Of a DNA stretch of 64,000 nucleotides, positions 23,667-36,600 are shown in pieces. Both the position numbers and the translations under genes were made by a program. The notes below the pieces were generated by a model. The model did no database searches. It had not been told where the DNA came from and was given only the letters and a program-made list of their open reading frames with translations. The stretch covers positions 34,751 to 98,750 of the forward strand of contig VKHL01000109.1 of NCBI GenBank assembly GCA_015146655.1, read 5' to 3'. This stretch comes from Ochromonas danica. Lineage: Eukaryota > Sar > Chrysophyceae > Chromulinales > Chromulinaceae. Each line of letters begins with the position of its first letter. Position 1 is the stretch's first letter.

Positions 23667-26090
23667 ATGGCGGAGGATGCATTGGCCCGAGCGCGAGAAA
23701 TCGCGGCAAAATTATCAGGTAGGATTTTCTCTTCCCACATTGCTTGCTGTTTTGGATCTTAGCATGTCTGTTTAATCTAGGAACGATTGTAGGATCTGAC
23801 CTCGGTAAACGAAAGAATCGATGGGGAGAAGATGCAAGCGGACCCGGGCGTAAGTCATCGCCACCATCCATCATATAATGACATATTGATAGACAGACTG
23901 ATAGTCCTTCCCTCCCGCAAGGGACGTCTTTCAACTGTTTTACTGATCTAATTCCCTTTATTGTGTTTTCTAGTGGGATCGTTGAAAAGAAAGAAGATCT
24001 ACATCCCTACAGATGGAGACATCAACTATCTAGGTACTACTACGACACTTGGCTTACTTTCAATCATTATTTTATGCTTTGCTCATTCACTTCCTTCAAT
24101 GATATAGGTTTGTTGATTGGTCCTAAGGGTGCAACTCAGAAGCAAATGCAGGAGTCAAGTGGGGCAAAAATCCTCATTCGAGGAAAAGGTTCGGCGAAGG
24201 ACGGCGGGTCCACTAATACGGGCCACCCCGAGGATGATGATGACGCATTGCATGTCTTTATCGAAGGCAGTGATGATGCTGTTAGTCGAGCAGCGGAGGA
24301 AGTTGAGAAGATTATTTATGATCCTCAGCAAGCACTTCGCCTCAAAAGTGAGCAGCTCAGACAATTAGCAGGAAAGGATACAGATGCCATCTATGGCGCA
24401 GGCGCAGGAGATAGTTACCAGATAGAGCTACGTGTACCTAACAATATGGTGGGCTTGATTATTGGAAAGGGAGGAGAGAACATTCTTCGCATTCAATCAC
24501 AGCTCAATGTTCACGCTCAGATTGCCAAAGAGAGTGAGATGAAACCTGGCGAGACTCTGCGTAGCATTGTTATCAAGGGCAACCCAAGCAACGTCAATGA
24601 AGCGAAACAGCGTATCGATGAAATTATTGACGCCCAATTAGCAAAGCAAAACCCCACAGTTAGCTCGAATAGTGGTGGATCATCTTCTCGAGAGCTCAAT
24701 TGTGCCTTTGTGGTAAAATTGCCCGTCCCCAATGACAAGGTGGGAATTATCATTGGTAAAGGAGGAATGAATATCAAAGGAGTACAAGAGCGCACTCGTA
24801 CCCAGGTTCAGATCCCCCAACAAGCTGATGAAGACAATCCTCAAGTGCGAACAATCAGCATTGGCGGAGACACAAAAGAGGCCGTCGATGCGGCGCAGAT
24901 GGAAATCTTCATGACTCTTCAGGCACAGCAGCAAAGCGCGCAAAATGCATATAATGCTTCTGCTAATGCTCTATTAGTGGCCGTTCCAGATGAAAAGATA
25001 GGCATTGTCATTGGAAAAGGTGGGTCCACCGTGAAAGATGTCCAGGCACGCTTGCATGTGCGCATTCAAATCCCTCAAGGCCCTGATATTGGCTCCAATC
25101 CTCCTGTTCGCACAGTCAGGTATCATGTTCTCATTTTATCGATTCATCTATGTGTTTTCACTAAAGCGGAATTGGGTGTGGGTATTTAGCATCATTGGAA
25201 CTCCAGAGGCTCAAGCAATGGCTAAGTACGAGATCGAGATGATCGCTGCAGGAACTCCAATTCATACCTTAGCGAGCAATTTTGAGAAATATGGCTACAA
25301 TGCTGGTGCTGCTGGTGTTGCTGCTAATCCTGCAGCTGCTTGGGGTCAAAATCCATATTCTTATTATGGAGCAGCTGCTAATCCTTATGCTGCCACTGCT
25401 GCTGCCTATCCCTATGGCGATATGAGTGCCTATTATGCCCAGTATGGATACTCTGCAGCGACTGCCGCTGCTGCTGGTGCAGCGTCGACTTCAAATGATG
25501 CATCAGCAGGTTAGTGACGGCTTTTCTGTCACTCCTCACTCATATTAACCTGTTGCATGCTGAATAGCCACCACCGAAGTTCCTACGGACCCCACAGCCT
25601 ATTATAAGGACTTTTGGCAGTATGCTGCTTACTATGGAGAAGCTGCTGCACGCTTGTATTATGGGGCTTGGTCTCCTCCTGAAGGTACACCTCCTCCTGA
25701 GGGCATTGTGGTTGCTGCGGATCCCAACGCCGCCGCTGCGGCTGCTGCCACTGCTGCAACTGCCAGTGCCGCTAATACTACTGGTGGGAGCTCATCGAGC
25801 ACTACCGCTAATAGTGATAACAGTGCGACCAATGGTGCTTCATCAGAAGCGAAAGAAGTTGCGAATGAGTCGCAGTCCGCCAACCCGACTTCTGATGGTG
25901 CCGCGGCTGCAGCCAATCCTGAGGCTGCTCAAGCATGGGAAGCGTACAAAAAGCAGGTGAGTGCTATATAGGATACTCTGTTTTCAAAATGTTTCTTTGC
26001 TGATATTGGTTCAACTTCTGTTAGTATGCGGAATGGTATGAGGCTTTTGGCAAGGCTAGTGGAGCTGATCCCAATCCTCCTATGATGTGA
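23667..26090 (+). CDS. Multi-KH-domain RNA/ssDNA-binding protein (FUBP/SF1-like)
   Basis: Seven further exons follow the one with the start: 23667-23718, 23781-23849, 23974-24033, 24108-25119, 25190-25509, 25568-25956 and 26025-26090 (all phases agree), making about 655 residues. The start MAEDALARAREIAAKLSG is followed by a basic KRKNRWGED element. The first KH domain resembles splicing factor 1/branch-point binding protein (GLLIGPKGATQKQMQ, IRGKGS). Three more KH domains with GLIIGKGG, GIIIGKGG and GIVIGKGG loops follow, as in FUBP proteins. The C-terminal third is Ala-rich with Tyr/Trp motifs (DFWQYAAYYGE, AWEAYKKQYAEWYEAF) like the FUBP C-terminal repeats. Likely nuclear, acting in splicing or transcription; the target is unknown. 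Confidence 0.9.
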
Positions 26091-26300
26091 ATATCATACT
26101 TAGATAAGCAACTTGGAGCTAAAAAGACATTTTTTTATTAACTCCCAAAGACTGTGTTGATCGATCTGATCGTATTAGACTACATGACTAGACTACACCT
26201 TTGCTTGCCCTCCACACAGACCTCCCGCCCTGGCCAAATCTCCAGACCAGGCCAGATCTGAGTATGAAGAGTGAAGCAGTCTTGAATATGAAGAGCAAGT

Positions 26301-28971
26301 ATGAATAACATTGAATTCCACTGGATTGTACGATTTCTCTCAAGTCGAGATATCTTATCCTGCTTATTTAGTTGTCGCAAGTTGCTTATCTATGGCTTTG
26401 AGAATGAAGAAGTCAGTAATCATCTTCTCAGTGATTTGGCAGCACAGCATTCCGCTGTCATCCAATTGGAACAATCCCCTGCAGCCTTGCTGAGAGGTTT
26501 GACTGGATTACCTTCTAGAACCTTTCGAAACGTTTCCTTCAAATTAAGTAGTCAACGTTCTTTTATAGCAAATGTCTCAATGGATAGCTTCCCAATTGCA
26601 CTTTCCCCACAGAATAACCACCACAATTCCCAACAAGATTGGCGACATGTTCATGGTAGAATAGGAGAGGTAGGAAGTGATGGTCATAATGGAAAGATAA
26701 ATTACAGTCTTATCCCCTTCTCTACACTGTCTCGAGAGCGTTCGGGTGAGTCTGTCATGCGATTAACAACCATCAAATACTTTGAACTGCTTTGTCGTAT
26801 TGAAACAAATGGTTCCAACTCTTCAAAATCACCACCTAATCCTCAAGCTATTAAATTCTGCTTTGGTCTTTCCACTTCTAGATTGGGAAATGATCTCAAT
26901 GGCGGGCAGGAATACCTTCTGTACAAACACAGTGGGCGGATTATTCACAATAAGAATACTCTTGCAGATGGTCCATATTATCGTTTCCATAGTGGTGATG
27001 TTATAGGATGTGGTATTGTTTATGCTCCAATTGGAGGCTCGAATGGACAGATCTTCTTCACAAAGAATGGAGAAGTGGTTTACCTCGGAGAATTGGGACC
27101 CTCCAATATTAATTGGTTTCCTTTTGCGGTACGTGTGATGTGTTTTGTAGGGTTCTCTTGTTAATCTTAATATTGATGTTTGTTTGTTTTGTTCATAGAT
27201 GCATGACACCAGCTTTGATACGAAGTTTAATTTTGGTGATGAGGAACCTTTTGTATTTAACCTTTTGCTCTTCGAAAGATCAAAGATCGCCCAGTCTCTC
27301 TGTCCTGACTTTTCATATGACAGAATGCAATTAGATGCTCGACAGCGCTTAGGAGAATCATGTGCTTTATGTTATTTGTGTTCCGCTGGTAAACTATGGA
27401 GGTTACTAGAGAAGAGAGAGGAGGTTGAACAAGCGGGTTTGACCCCTGCGACAGATGGAACGCGCTATTCCTCCGCACTTGCAGATATTATTGAACAAGA
27501 AGTGCATCGCAGTGATTCGTCTGCTGATTGTTATGAGAGCGATGAAGAATCGCGCAAAGCGCCTGTTAGTGTCTCGGGCCCGTCCTTCCTCATTAATGAT
27601 CGCATTTCCCTTGCCAACCATCTCTTCTTCTCTGCCGATTCTAAAGACGACACGTCTGCTGCTACGGAAAGAAAGCCTCGTGTCACTTTAGTAAATTTCG
27701 CTAATCAAGAGCCTATCTCTCGCGCGCTTTCGACTGCTCGCAGCGTAACAAGCCTTCGAAGTGATAGCCTTCGAGCCGATAGTCTGCCTGATGGTAGCCG
27801 AGGAATGGACGGCGATGATGATCCTGACTGGTGTGAAAATAGCATGGCTGTTGAGTTGAGCAGTGTTGACTCCTTTGCAGTGCAAGATATGCGCGAAATA
27901 GAGATAAGCGTTGACTCAAAGCCATCTCGTTCTTCTTACAGAAGTCCTGAGGAACTGACTCATCAGCATCAGGAATCGAATAATCTCTCGCTTCAACCTG
28001 TGAAGACTGGGGTTGAGAGCTGCGATGCTCTTGATATGTCGCCTAACAGTGATTATGGCCACTCTTGGTGGGTGGAACAACGCACAGCTCATAGTAGTAC
28101 CACTCACTCCTCCAGCAATCCTAATGCCATGGATTGCGGGGGTGAAGGAGAAAGCGAGCACAGCATAGCCACATCACTCTTTGTGGAAGTGGCATCTCTT
28201 GATGAAGATGGTTCTTATCTTGGGTATGGTGGTGCATGTTATGACGAAGAGGACTTTGATCCAGAGCATGATCAAGCTGCCATGGAAGATGCAGGAAGGT
28301 CGATCGACAGTGAGGAGTCTTATGCCACTTGCTATGCTCGATGGCAAAGTCTTCAAGAGAAGGCGTTTGGGCATTCAGAGGCTGCCTATTCCAGCTTACG
28401 GCATCAGCAGCAACTGTTGAATAGTGAAAAACTAAGAAATAGGGATAGAAGTTGTGATCGCCGAAGGCACAAGCGCAAACGAGAAGATTCGCTGAGCTCT
28501 TCCTCTAAACCAGTCGCCTCCAGCAAGCGTGGGGTAATGTGCGCTGGTTCCACTATACAAGGGAAAGATGGTCATGAAGGTTCTTTGCCCGCCAGCTACT
28601 ATGTCACTCGAAGCAGTAGTCCTTGTTCCCTCATGTCTGCTGAGAAAAACGATGGAGAAGACGGCTATGATGGAGCTAGTGAGAAGGGCGGGCGGTACGA
28701 AGAAGCTGATTGTGATGGTTTAGACGATGTTCGGATTGACAACCATGATGGAGGAGCAAGCCATGTCTCTTCAGCAGGAAACCTCGGATTCCCCCTTCCC
28801 AATGCTCCTTCCACCGTTTTGTCTCCGCCACAAAGCAGTGCTTCTCGGAAAAGAGACAGCTTGTCCACGCTATCCGTGCAAGGACATGCTCCACCTAGAA
28901 GACACCCACGGCACTTGCATCGTCGCAGACGAACAGATCGTATGGTGGAAGATCATGGAGCTGAAGGGTAG
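26301..28971 (+). CDS. F-box-like / SPRY domain protein with long disordered tail
   Basis: Exons 26301-27128 and 27199-28971 join in phase 0, giving 866 residues. Residues 1-40 look F-box-like (WIVRFLSSRDILSCLFSCRKL), suggesting an SCF-type ubiquitin ligase adaptor. A SPRY domain covers about 130-300 (GDVIGCGIVY, FFTKNGE, FNFGDEEPFVFNL, the last across the splice). The rest is Ser/Asp/Arg-rich and probably unstructured. The ending is uncertain: from about 28860 the annotated frame becomes implausibly Arg/His-rich, while the +1-shifted frame reads KDMLHLEDTHGTCIVADEQ and stays open. An unseen exon boundary or an indel could lie there. The last 150 bases recur at 33319-33468. Confidence 0.72.
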
Positions 28972-29040
28972 GTTTCTTCGACAGCAATCGTCCCTGTATA
29001 AGTGAATGAAAGCTGAGAGAACCATTCAAACACACGCATT

Positions 29041-29420
29041 TCATCGACGAACAATTAGCAGTTTTTGACACTGGGTAGCAGAAGATTTTATCATTGCTCC
29101 CTTGTGTTCTATTGTTCCCAGCTGAAGAGCGTGGACAGAGTCCTCGTGTTGTCGCTTACGGCTTTGAAGGCTGTCTGTCTGGAATAGAGAAGCGGAGCTG
29201 AATCTGCTCGAAGCCCATCCAGACATGGTCGATGCTCTTCGTAGCACGGATTCTGGCATGCCTGCGAGAAGAGCTATGTTAATACGATAAGAACCTTTGG
29301 AGACCTCCTCTTTCTACACATAAATACGTAAGAAAAGGAGGTGTAAACAAGTATATACTTGTGCATGTTCCTTTCAGAAGCACAATATTTTCTTTTCTTC
29401 TTCTTTGGAGATTCTTCTTG
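29041..29420 (-). pseudogene. MSH3 relic: last exon of a lost second copy
   Basis: The minus strand from 29313 to 29041 is an open frame beginning right after a TAG acceptor and reading KEEVSKGSYRINIALLAG and MPESVLRRASTMSGW. This is the final exon of MSH3 as it exists in the intact gene (33622-33825), with changes at conserved positions (SYG to SYR, ARLAG to ALLAG). Just upstream (about 29370-29420) a decayed copy of the preceding exon end is still visible but shifted and interrupted by a stop. Nothing else of MSH3 is present; the next gene is the permease. It is therefore a truncated, probably non-functional duplicate. Confidence 0.8.
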
Positions 29421-29813
29421 CAGCACATAAGCACATTTATACATTCAAAGTGGGTTTCGTGTGAATAAATAGTGGAACTTTGATTGCTTACTATCTGGAT
29501 AGGACTTAGCGATATGCTATCATGTCAAATATCAATCGTTAGATATGTGCAAAAGAACGCCGAAATGGTATGGTCGACGATTGTAGCATACACGGATAAA
29601 TATTGACTAATTAAGCTACAGTATGACCCAGCATTTTGGTATCCATGCGATTAAAGAAAGAATGGAAAAACACAGAAAAGAACGGATACTATCTAAAGAG
29701 CCAAACAAACAGAAAAGGCGATGGACTGCCAGACACATTTAAAGACCACGTACAACTTGTCCACATCTCAACATTAACATGCAAAACCTTCTTGCATCCC
29801 AAAGATATCATTT
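29421..29813. other. Spacer with no recognised gene
   Basis: About 390 bases between the MSH3 relic and the permease stop. AT-rich with small open frames only. By the duplication model this is where the lost MSH3 body once stood. Confidence 0.4.
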
Positions 29814-32367
29814 TCAATCCTCATGGTTGGAGCCAACCCTTGGAAGAGGAGATAGAGCATCTTCTCCTCCCAACAGAACTTCATAACCCTCATAACCATA
29901 GTCAAGACTGTGACTCCCGCTTAGTTTAGCCAACATCCTCGAAAACGATCGTTGCAGAAGGTGAGGTAGATCTCTCGATCTATTCTTTGACACTTCTTCC
30001 GCTAAATGAATGCCTTCGTCCATCTCTTGTGGTCCACCATTAACCTGCTGAAATCCATGCCGGGCCGAGAGGACAGCAGGAAATGAATAGCCTCTATCAT
30101 CCAGTGGACATACCACAGAGTACCTACGTGAGGTCACTGTACGATGTCTCAAAGAGCTTGGATTCTCATTCTCTTCAATCTCCACGTCTTCTCTCATGCA
30201 ATCACATTGGCGAACTCTGCAATGGGTAGCTTTAACCTTCACTATGTCTTCTATTAGATCAGTAGAGTCAATCCTTTTAGCCATGGAAGAGTTAAAGTTC
30301 AATCTGGTATGAATGTCGAATTGTTCAATAGCATTGATATCAGCATCTGGAGAAGAACGAGCATCTTCATCAAGTAAGCAAGCCTCATATTCACCAGGAT
30401 TGGGTTGAAATAGTGTCTGACCGTTTTCCTGTATGGAACAATTCCCAATTTCATCAGCAAGTTGATTGGAGGAGGAATTGTGGCATTTGTTGCAATTAAC
30501 GGACATATTCGCACTGACACGAAAATAAGAATCGGTGATGCTCTCTTTTGGGGATTGGCCCTTAGCATTACCGGCAGGGTGGAGCCTAGCATGAGAATGC
30601 GAACGTGAAGCTCGCCTGCGAGGCAAGGCATGATGGAGGATTGAAAGCAAAAAGGCAGGCGAAGAGCGCAGGCTTTTCTGTCTTGCATACTCGCCATTCA
30701 TTAACGAGGTATCATCGATCTTCTCTTTCCCAACAAACCGCGTGTTGCGATTGACTTTGCAATTCTTCTTGTGTCGATTGGCTACAAACCCCAAGACAGT
30801 GAAATAACCTTCAGATGCATAATACAAAACAAGACAACAAAGAAAGAGAGTGCTTACTGTTGATGACATAAGCCACAAACAAAATCCTCTGTTCCTCGCT
30901 GGACAGACTCTGTTGACTCTTTACTCTCCATAGATAGAGCATGGTAGCTATTAACATATTTCCCAAGAAGAAGACGAAGCTCAGATACTGGTTGTTGAAC
31001 ACCAAATGGAAGATAATGCGTATCAAATAAATTGACATAGAGAGAAATGCAAATACTTTCCCCGATTTATCAGACAGTTGAAAGCCTCGCTCCAAGGAGG
31101 AAAAAGCCCTTTGAAATCGTAGGAAACTCAGCAAGACGATCATATCAACAAATATCGAAGCCATGTCCGCTGAGATAATGAGAAGCACATCAACAGAAAA
31201 TCTACCCACTAGAAAACGCAATAACATCAACCCTGCTCCAACCAGCTGTGCTACGTAAGGAATGCGCTCAGATCCATACACTCGCTTGAATACAGCAGGA
31301 AAGAGACCACTATCTGCCATGGATCGCATTAACAAGCCGTTCGTATATCCAAATACCACCGCTGAGACAAACATGGCTGGGAGAACGAGAGCTTTCGCCA
31401 CTTGCTTACTCACATGTAGGCCTGACATAAAGACATGATACAGTGGTGTATCGAAATCCAAGCTAACAGCTGCATTGCCTGGTGCATTGCAACCAACAGC
31501 AATAACCAGCAAGAAAGCATTGATCGCAATCACAGTGAAGGACAGAAGGAACGCTCGGGGAACTGTCTTCTTTGGCTACATCAAAATACAAATAAAGTAA
31601 TGTTATCTCCTAAGACGTTAAGTTGCATAAGACAGTGGGCAGCTTACATTGACAGCTTCAGAACATGCCAAAGGCAAAAGCTCTAATCCGAAGACCAGTT
31701 GTTGTGTAACATATGATTCACCCAACCATGCAGGCTTCAGTTTTGGTACACTATCAAGCATTCCGCCTCCATATCGACGACAATCTGCACAAGGTAACGC
31801 TACCGCATAGTAGACTAGAAAGAGGAGGAGAGAAATAATGACCAAAATCATATTGCTTCTCCAGAAATACTTCGCACCCAACAGATTGATCCCTGTAGAC
31901 ACCACCAACAAGACGATGCTCACAAGGTAAGCATAAGAAAGGGAAATCCCCAACAACTGCACTATATAGATACCCGAAAACAACAGCAAAGAGCTGGAAT
32001 ACATCAATGTCTGCAGTAACTCACACCATCCAATCAAGAAACCCATGTAAGGACCCAATGTGATTCGAATAAACCCATATAAACCACCTCCAAATGGTAA
32101 AGCTGATGTCATCTCGGCCAGAAACAGGTAGACACCAAAGGACGCGACGGCTGATATGATGGTGCTGAGCAAGAACTCTATCGTGCCCATTTGAAGAGCA
32201 GTGTTCCAGAACACACATTGTCCACCCAGCACCAAAGAGATACCCAGCAAGGTCACTTGGAATAGATTCTTGCTGCCTTTTCTACTAACATCACTTTCTT
32301 CTTTCCATAAGGCTGCGGACTGGGACTGTGATGATGGTGTCACCTCCTCATCAGTAAGTTTGGGCAT
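29814..32367 (-). CDS. APC-superfamily amino-acid/amine permease, copy A
   Basis: Exons 31648-32367, 30858-31575 and 29814-30781 give about 801 residues. I use the ATG at 32367; the frame extends to 32376 without an ATG. Exons 1 and 2 carry about twelve transmembrane helices with APC-type features: a helix-1 GGQCVFWNTALQMG segment, GGGLYGFIRITLGPYMGFLIGWCE, and SMADSGLFPAVFKRVYGSERIPYVAQ. The last is typical of the region between helices 8 and 9 in ethanolamine/amino-acid permeases. Exon 3 is a hydrophilic, probably cytosolic tail of more than 320 residues with conserved islands shared with copy B (EYEACLLDEDARSS, RDLPHLLQRSFSRMLAKLSG, YGYEGYEVLL). Substrate unknown. Copy B is at 37661-40321. 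Confidence 0.88.
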
Positions 32368-33318
32368 TGTCTGCACCTATCCTCCGTCCCTTAACCAATT
32401 CTTGAAAATTTTATATGTACTACACAAAATATAGTATTGCCAGCTATTAATAACTTGGAAATTCCAAATTGCTCAAGAACATCAAGACTGAAGTCCATGT
32501 CCCATGATGTCAATCAATTTTCGTTTTGTTCTCCAACGGAACTCAACAATTGATCATGTTGGAGGTTAAAGTCGTATTTCCTCATTTCAAAGCCAAACTC
32601 TCGCACGCAAATCCCTCATCGCACGAAACAGGCAAGGCAGACACTGTGTCTAAATACTTATATAGTCTAAATGTTTATATGACAAACATCAGGAACTAAT
32701 TGCCAAACACCAGAGAATATTTCTAATCATTCTCCATAGCTTTTAGGACCTCACGCTTGAAAAAAGCAACCGAGCCACTTGGGACTTTGGGTGATGAAGA
32801 TGGACTAATCGATAGCAGCAGGTAGTATAAGAAAGAGCTCTATAGATCTTCATGCCGATTTAATGTTTTTTCGCAAACGACGGGAATGAATGCTGTCACA
32901 CTGGCAATAATGGACATCGTCGTCGCTATTACAGTCTTCGTCGTTGTCTATCATTTCTCGATCTTCCGAAAGGTGATGATCATGAGGTGATCATTGTGAT
33001 AACGCGGTAACAACAAAAAACATCGAATGTAAACAACCAAAGTAAGCCAAACCAAACCAAACCTCATCAAAGACGAACAACAAAATGGTGGTTGTAGATG
33101 TGAAATGTGAAATGAATGATCCATTCCATATCTGCTGTCTGTGTGGTATCATGATAGAGTTACTACATGAGATGAGATGGATTGCTTCATTAAGTAACAC
33201 AACTATCCTGTCCATGCTTTAAATAAATTTATCTTGTTCTTGTTCAACAACTCATATTACACGAAAACCAATTAATCGTTTTCACACAACCGCAATTCGT
33301 AAATAATGAGAACAATAG
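32368..33318. other. Long spacer, no recognised gene
   Basis: About 950 bases upstream of permease A. It holds the permease promoter and otherwise only small open frames on both strands, such as about 33 codons at 32887-32988 (+) and a 45-codon acidic frame opposite. I see no domain, RNA gene or transposon terminal repeat. Only its right edge is recognisable, where the F-box-tail fragment begins. Confidence 0.4.
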
Positions 33319-33468
33319 CCCCTTCCCAATGCTCCTTCCACCGTTTTGTCTCCGCCACAAAGCAGTGCTTCTCGGAAAAGAGACAGCTTGTAAACGCTAT
33401 CAGTACAAAGACATACTCCACCCAGAAAACACCCACAGCACTTGCATAGCCGCAGACGAACAGATAGA
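33319..33468 (+). pseudogene. Decayed copy of the F-box gene 3' end
   Basis: This stretch repeats 28792-28940 almost base for base at its left end (about 75 identical bases) and with scattered changes further on. In the reading frame of the parent F-box gene it has a TAA soon after the shared part (about 33391). No F-box or SPRY coding sequence precedes it. It belongs to a longer direct repeat (28792-29330 and 33319-about 33880) that also covers the last exon of MSH3 on the opposite strand. Confidence 0.8.
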
Positions 33469-33621
33469 GTACCATTCATACCATCGACGAAACCTTTGTA
33501 GCTTTTTTCTCGAGGTAGCAGAAGAACTACTCATTGCTGCCTTGTGTTCTGTTGCTCTAAGTGGAGCGTGTAGACAAGAACGTTCAATTACATATGAACA
33601 TGAAACAGATGGAAGGTTCAA

Positions 33622-36600
33622 TTAGCTTGTCATAGACAGATACAGGTCCAAGCCCTCGCGTTGTCGTTTACGGGTTTGAAGACTGTCTGTCTGGAATAGA
33701 GAAGCGGAGCTGAATCTGCTCGAAGCCCATCCAGACATGGTCGAAGCTCTTCTTAGCACGGATTCTGGCATGCCTGCAAGACGAGCTATGTTAATACCAT
33801 ACGACCCTTTGGAGACCTCCTCTTTCTACGCACGAATAAAATCACCCTATTGTTAAGAAAAGGAGGTATAAAAAAATTAACATATGTTCCCTCTATCTTA
33901 CCAATTTGTAGAGAAACACAATCTCTTCTTCTCCACTATTCCCTTGTATTTCCATAAAGCTCATGTGAGAGTTGAAACCAAACCCATCGCTCTCCGATTC
34001 TCTCTCAACAAAATGAGCAACTTCGGGAAAATGTGTCACAAAGACGGTCATACATCCGATCTTGTGGACAACGTACTTCAATGTTGCCAAAGCAATGGCA
34101 CAACCATCATAGGTTGAAGTGCCTCGCCCTAACTCATCTATGATTACCAATGAGGTAGATGAAGCTGTGTGTAAGATTTGAGAAGTACGCAGCAATTCAC
34201 ACATAAACGTGGACCTTCCGGATGCAAGATCATCCTCAGCGCCCATTCGAGTGAAAATATTGTCGAAAATGCAAAGCGAGGCTTCTTCGGCAGGGACAAA
34301 GCTACCCATCTGACCCATCAAACAGATTATCCCCAGTGTTCGGACGTAACTACTCTTGCCACCCATATTAGGACCAGTAACTACTTGACACCTTCGCTTT
34401 TGAAAGTTGCGTCCCAAGTTGATGTCGTTGGGAACACAAATCTCTCCTTCGCTTTCCAGGAGTCTTTGCAGGACAGGATGAAAGCCCTGTACAATACCCA
34501 ACCCTTCTTCCTCAGCATTATATGTTGGACGGCAATATCCTGGATACTGAGCAACTTCTCCCAAAGACAGCGCGGAATCAACCCTACCGAGAATATCAAT
34601 CGCTAGACGAAGATGTTTATGAAGATTCGTCTTAATCTCTGTCAAAAATCTCGCCCACGCTCGATCCGCGGCAAATTTGATCTCATCGCGCACCCGATAA
34701 AGTTCATTCTGTCCTGACAGAATTGACGGATTGTGGAAGCGCATTACTTGTTTGGTTGCACTAACTTTGACCCAATGATCTGGGATAGGTCTTCCGAAGT
34801 TAACTGGTACTTCGATAAGGTGCTCTAATTTGGAAGCAGGGCCAGTGCGCAGACTAGAAAATTGAAGAGTAGGTAATCTCAATACTCGACGAGCTTCATC
34901 CAGTGCTTCAGATAGCTTTCTCTCCGCAAGACTCATGGCTTTCCCAAGCTCTTGTAAATCTGCCATAGTAGCTTCAGCCTCAGGAAGAAATATGCCAGAT
35001 AGGCTCGATGTCTCCTCGGAAATGCCGTTGACGGGTACAAGCATAGACACAAACTTGAAAGAAAGGGAAGAAATTTCACTCCATGGTACGCTTCCTAGCC
35101 AATTTCTGAGTAATTGAGGAATGCTTGATGAGGCTGTAAAGGACAGCATAGCATTCACTTTCTGCCCCCAGGACAACAAAAGTCGCAACTTCTCCACTGA
35201 CAATCGCTCAAAATATAAGGAAGCAATAATTCGCTCCAGATCAGGCAGACGCTGTAGCAAATCCACAGCAATTCGTGCAAAAGCTTTTGCTTCGCTCTCG
35301 TTCGGTCTCGCAAGCCATTCTATCAAGTCTTGTCTATTAATTATAGCTTCACGACTAAGAAGAGGATTGACCATCCATGATCGCAGTGTTCGACGTCCAT
35401 ATCCGCTCTTGCAATGATTTATTAACCAGTACAAACTGCCGAACTGGTTCCTCCTATTCTTCTGTAAACCTCTTTTCTCACCAACTTCGTTTAGCATACC
35501 CTGCTGTTGTGTTTGGAAAAGTTCAAGATCACGAATAGTGACGCTATCTAAATGGAAGGAGTTACGCTCATCAGAGAGGTTTTGATCAAGTCGTTCAATT
35601 GTAGCCGAGGTCAGAGCATCGGCGAGATGGAAATCTAAAAGATATTCTCTCAGACCACAAAGTGCCTTCTCAATCACTTCTTCGCCGCCACACAATTGAA
35701 ATTCCAGTGTTCTAATAGCCGCCAAGCTCTCGTCTTTGTTGAATCGTTTTCTTGGCATGGTTGCAAGACGTTTTATGCACTTCTCCTCGACCTGTTGATT
35801 ACCACCTGACGCTTCCACTAGACTTTCCAGACACCTCATAGTCGTACCATCATAATCTTCCATAGTAATGACTTCTGAACAATTGAGATTGAGAAGTTGG
35901 TCTTTTAGAATAAGACGTTGCGGGTCCGCAGGTAGTTTGCACATCAACAGTCGCTGAGCACAAACACTAAACACCGCAAGCCCTATTTGTCCACCTTCCT
36001 CATAAATTGACGCCAGCCAGGCTTCTTCTTCTTCCGTGTTTCCATGAGAATCGTCGCCAACTTTCTCGTCAGCTTCTCTTTCTCCATCTTCTTCGTTCTC
36101 TTCGTCATCCGAACCGTCTGACTGAGCATTACTGGTGGATGCCTTTATGAGACACAACCCTCTAAAAGCAGGATCATCGTCATCTATCATAGTACCAGCC
36201 GTGAACAGTCCCGCTACAGCTCTGTCGAAGGTTGCCTTTGATCCTTTCGTAGCCTTGCGGATAGCAGCAGTCTCTTGTTGACGAACCACAGCCACCTGAA
36301 GACAACAATCAAGATTTAACATTCACTACTGCATCAATATACAAAAGACATGAGGAGCTCACTTTGTGTCCAGCCAATAGTAGACGCTTACAGTGTACAA
36401 GCGCACGATGTGTGGGAATACTCGCCACACGAAAATTATGATCCCAACGACTATAGATACCTAACACACGAGATGCTATCTCGGCATCGTCACCAAAGAA
36501 TCGAATTCGATATCCACATTCTATCATAAGAATGGCATCTGGATAGTTTGCACGCAATGCCAACACTTGCTTCTCGAGAGGAGTGTAAGAAGTTGTGGTG

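Noticed and set aside
28727-29005. A separate small gene in the shifted frame at the F-box tail
   Set aside because: No start context of its own, and it is fully explained as a frame problem or alternative ending of the F-box gene.
29041-29259. A new small minus-strand gene
   Set aside because: Its sequence matches the last exon of MSH3, so it is a duplicate relic rather than a new family.
32880-32990. Short hydrophobic (+) and acidic (-) frames in the spacer
   Set aside because: 33-45 codons, overlapping each other, with no similarity or splice partner.
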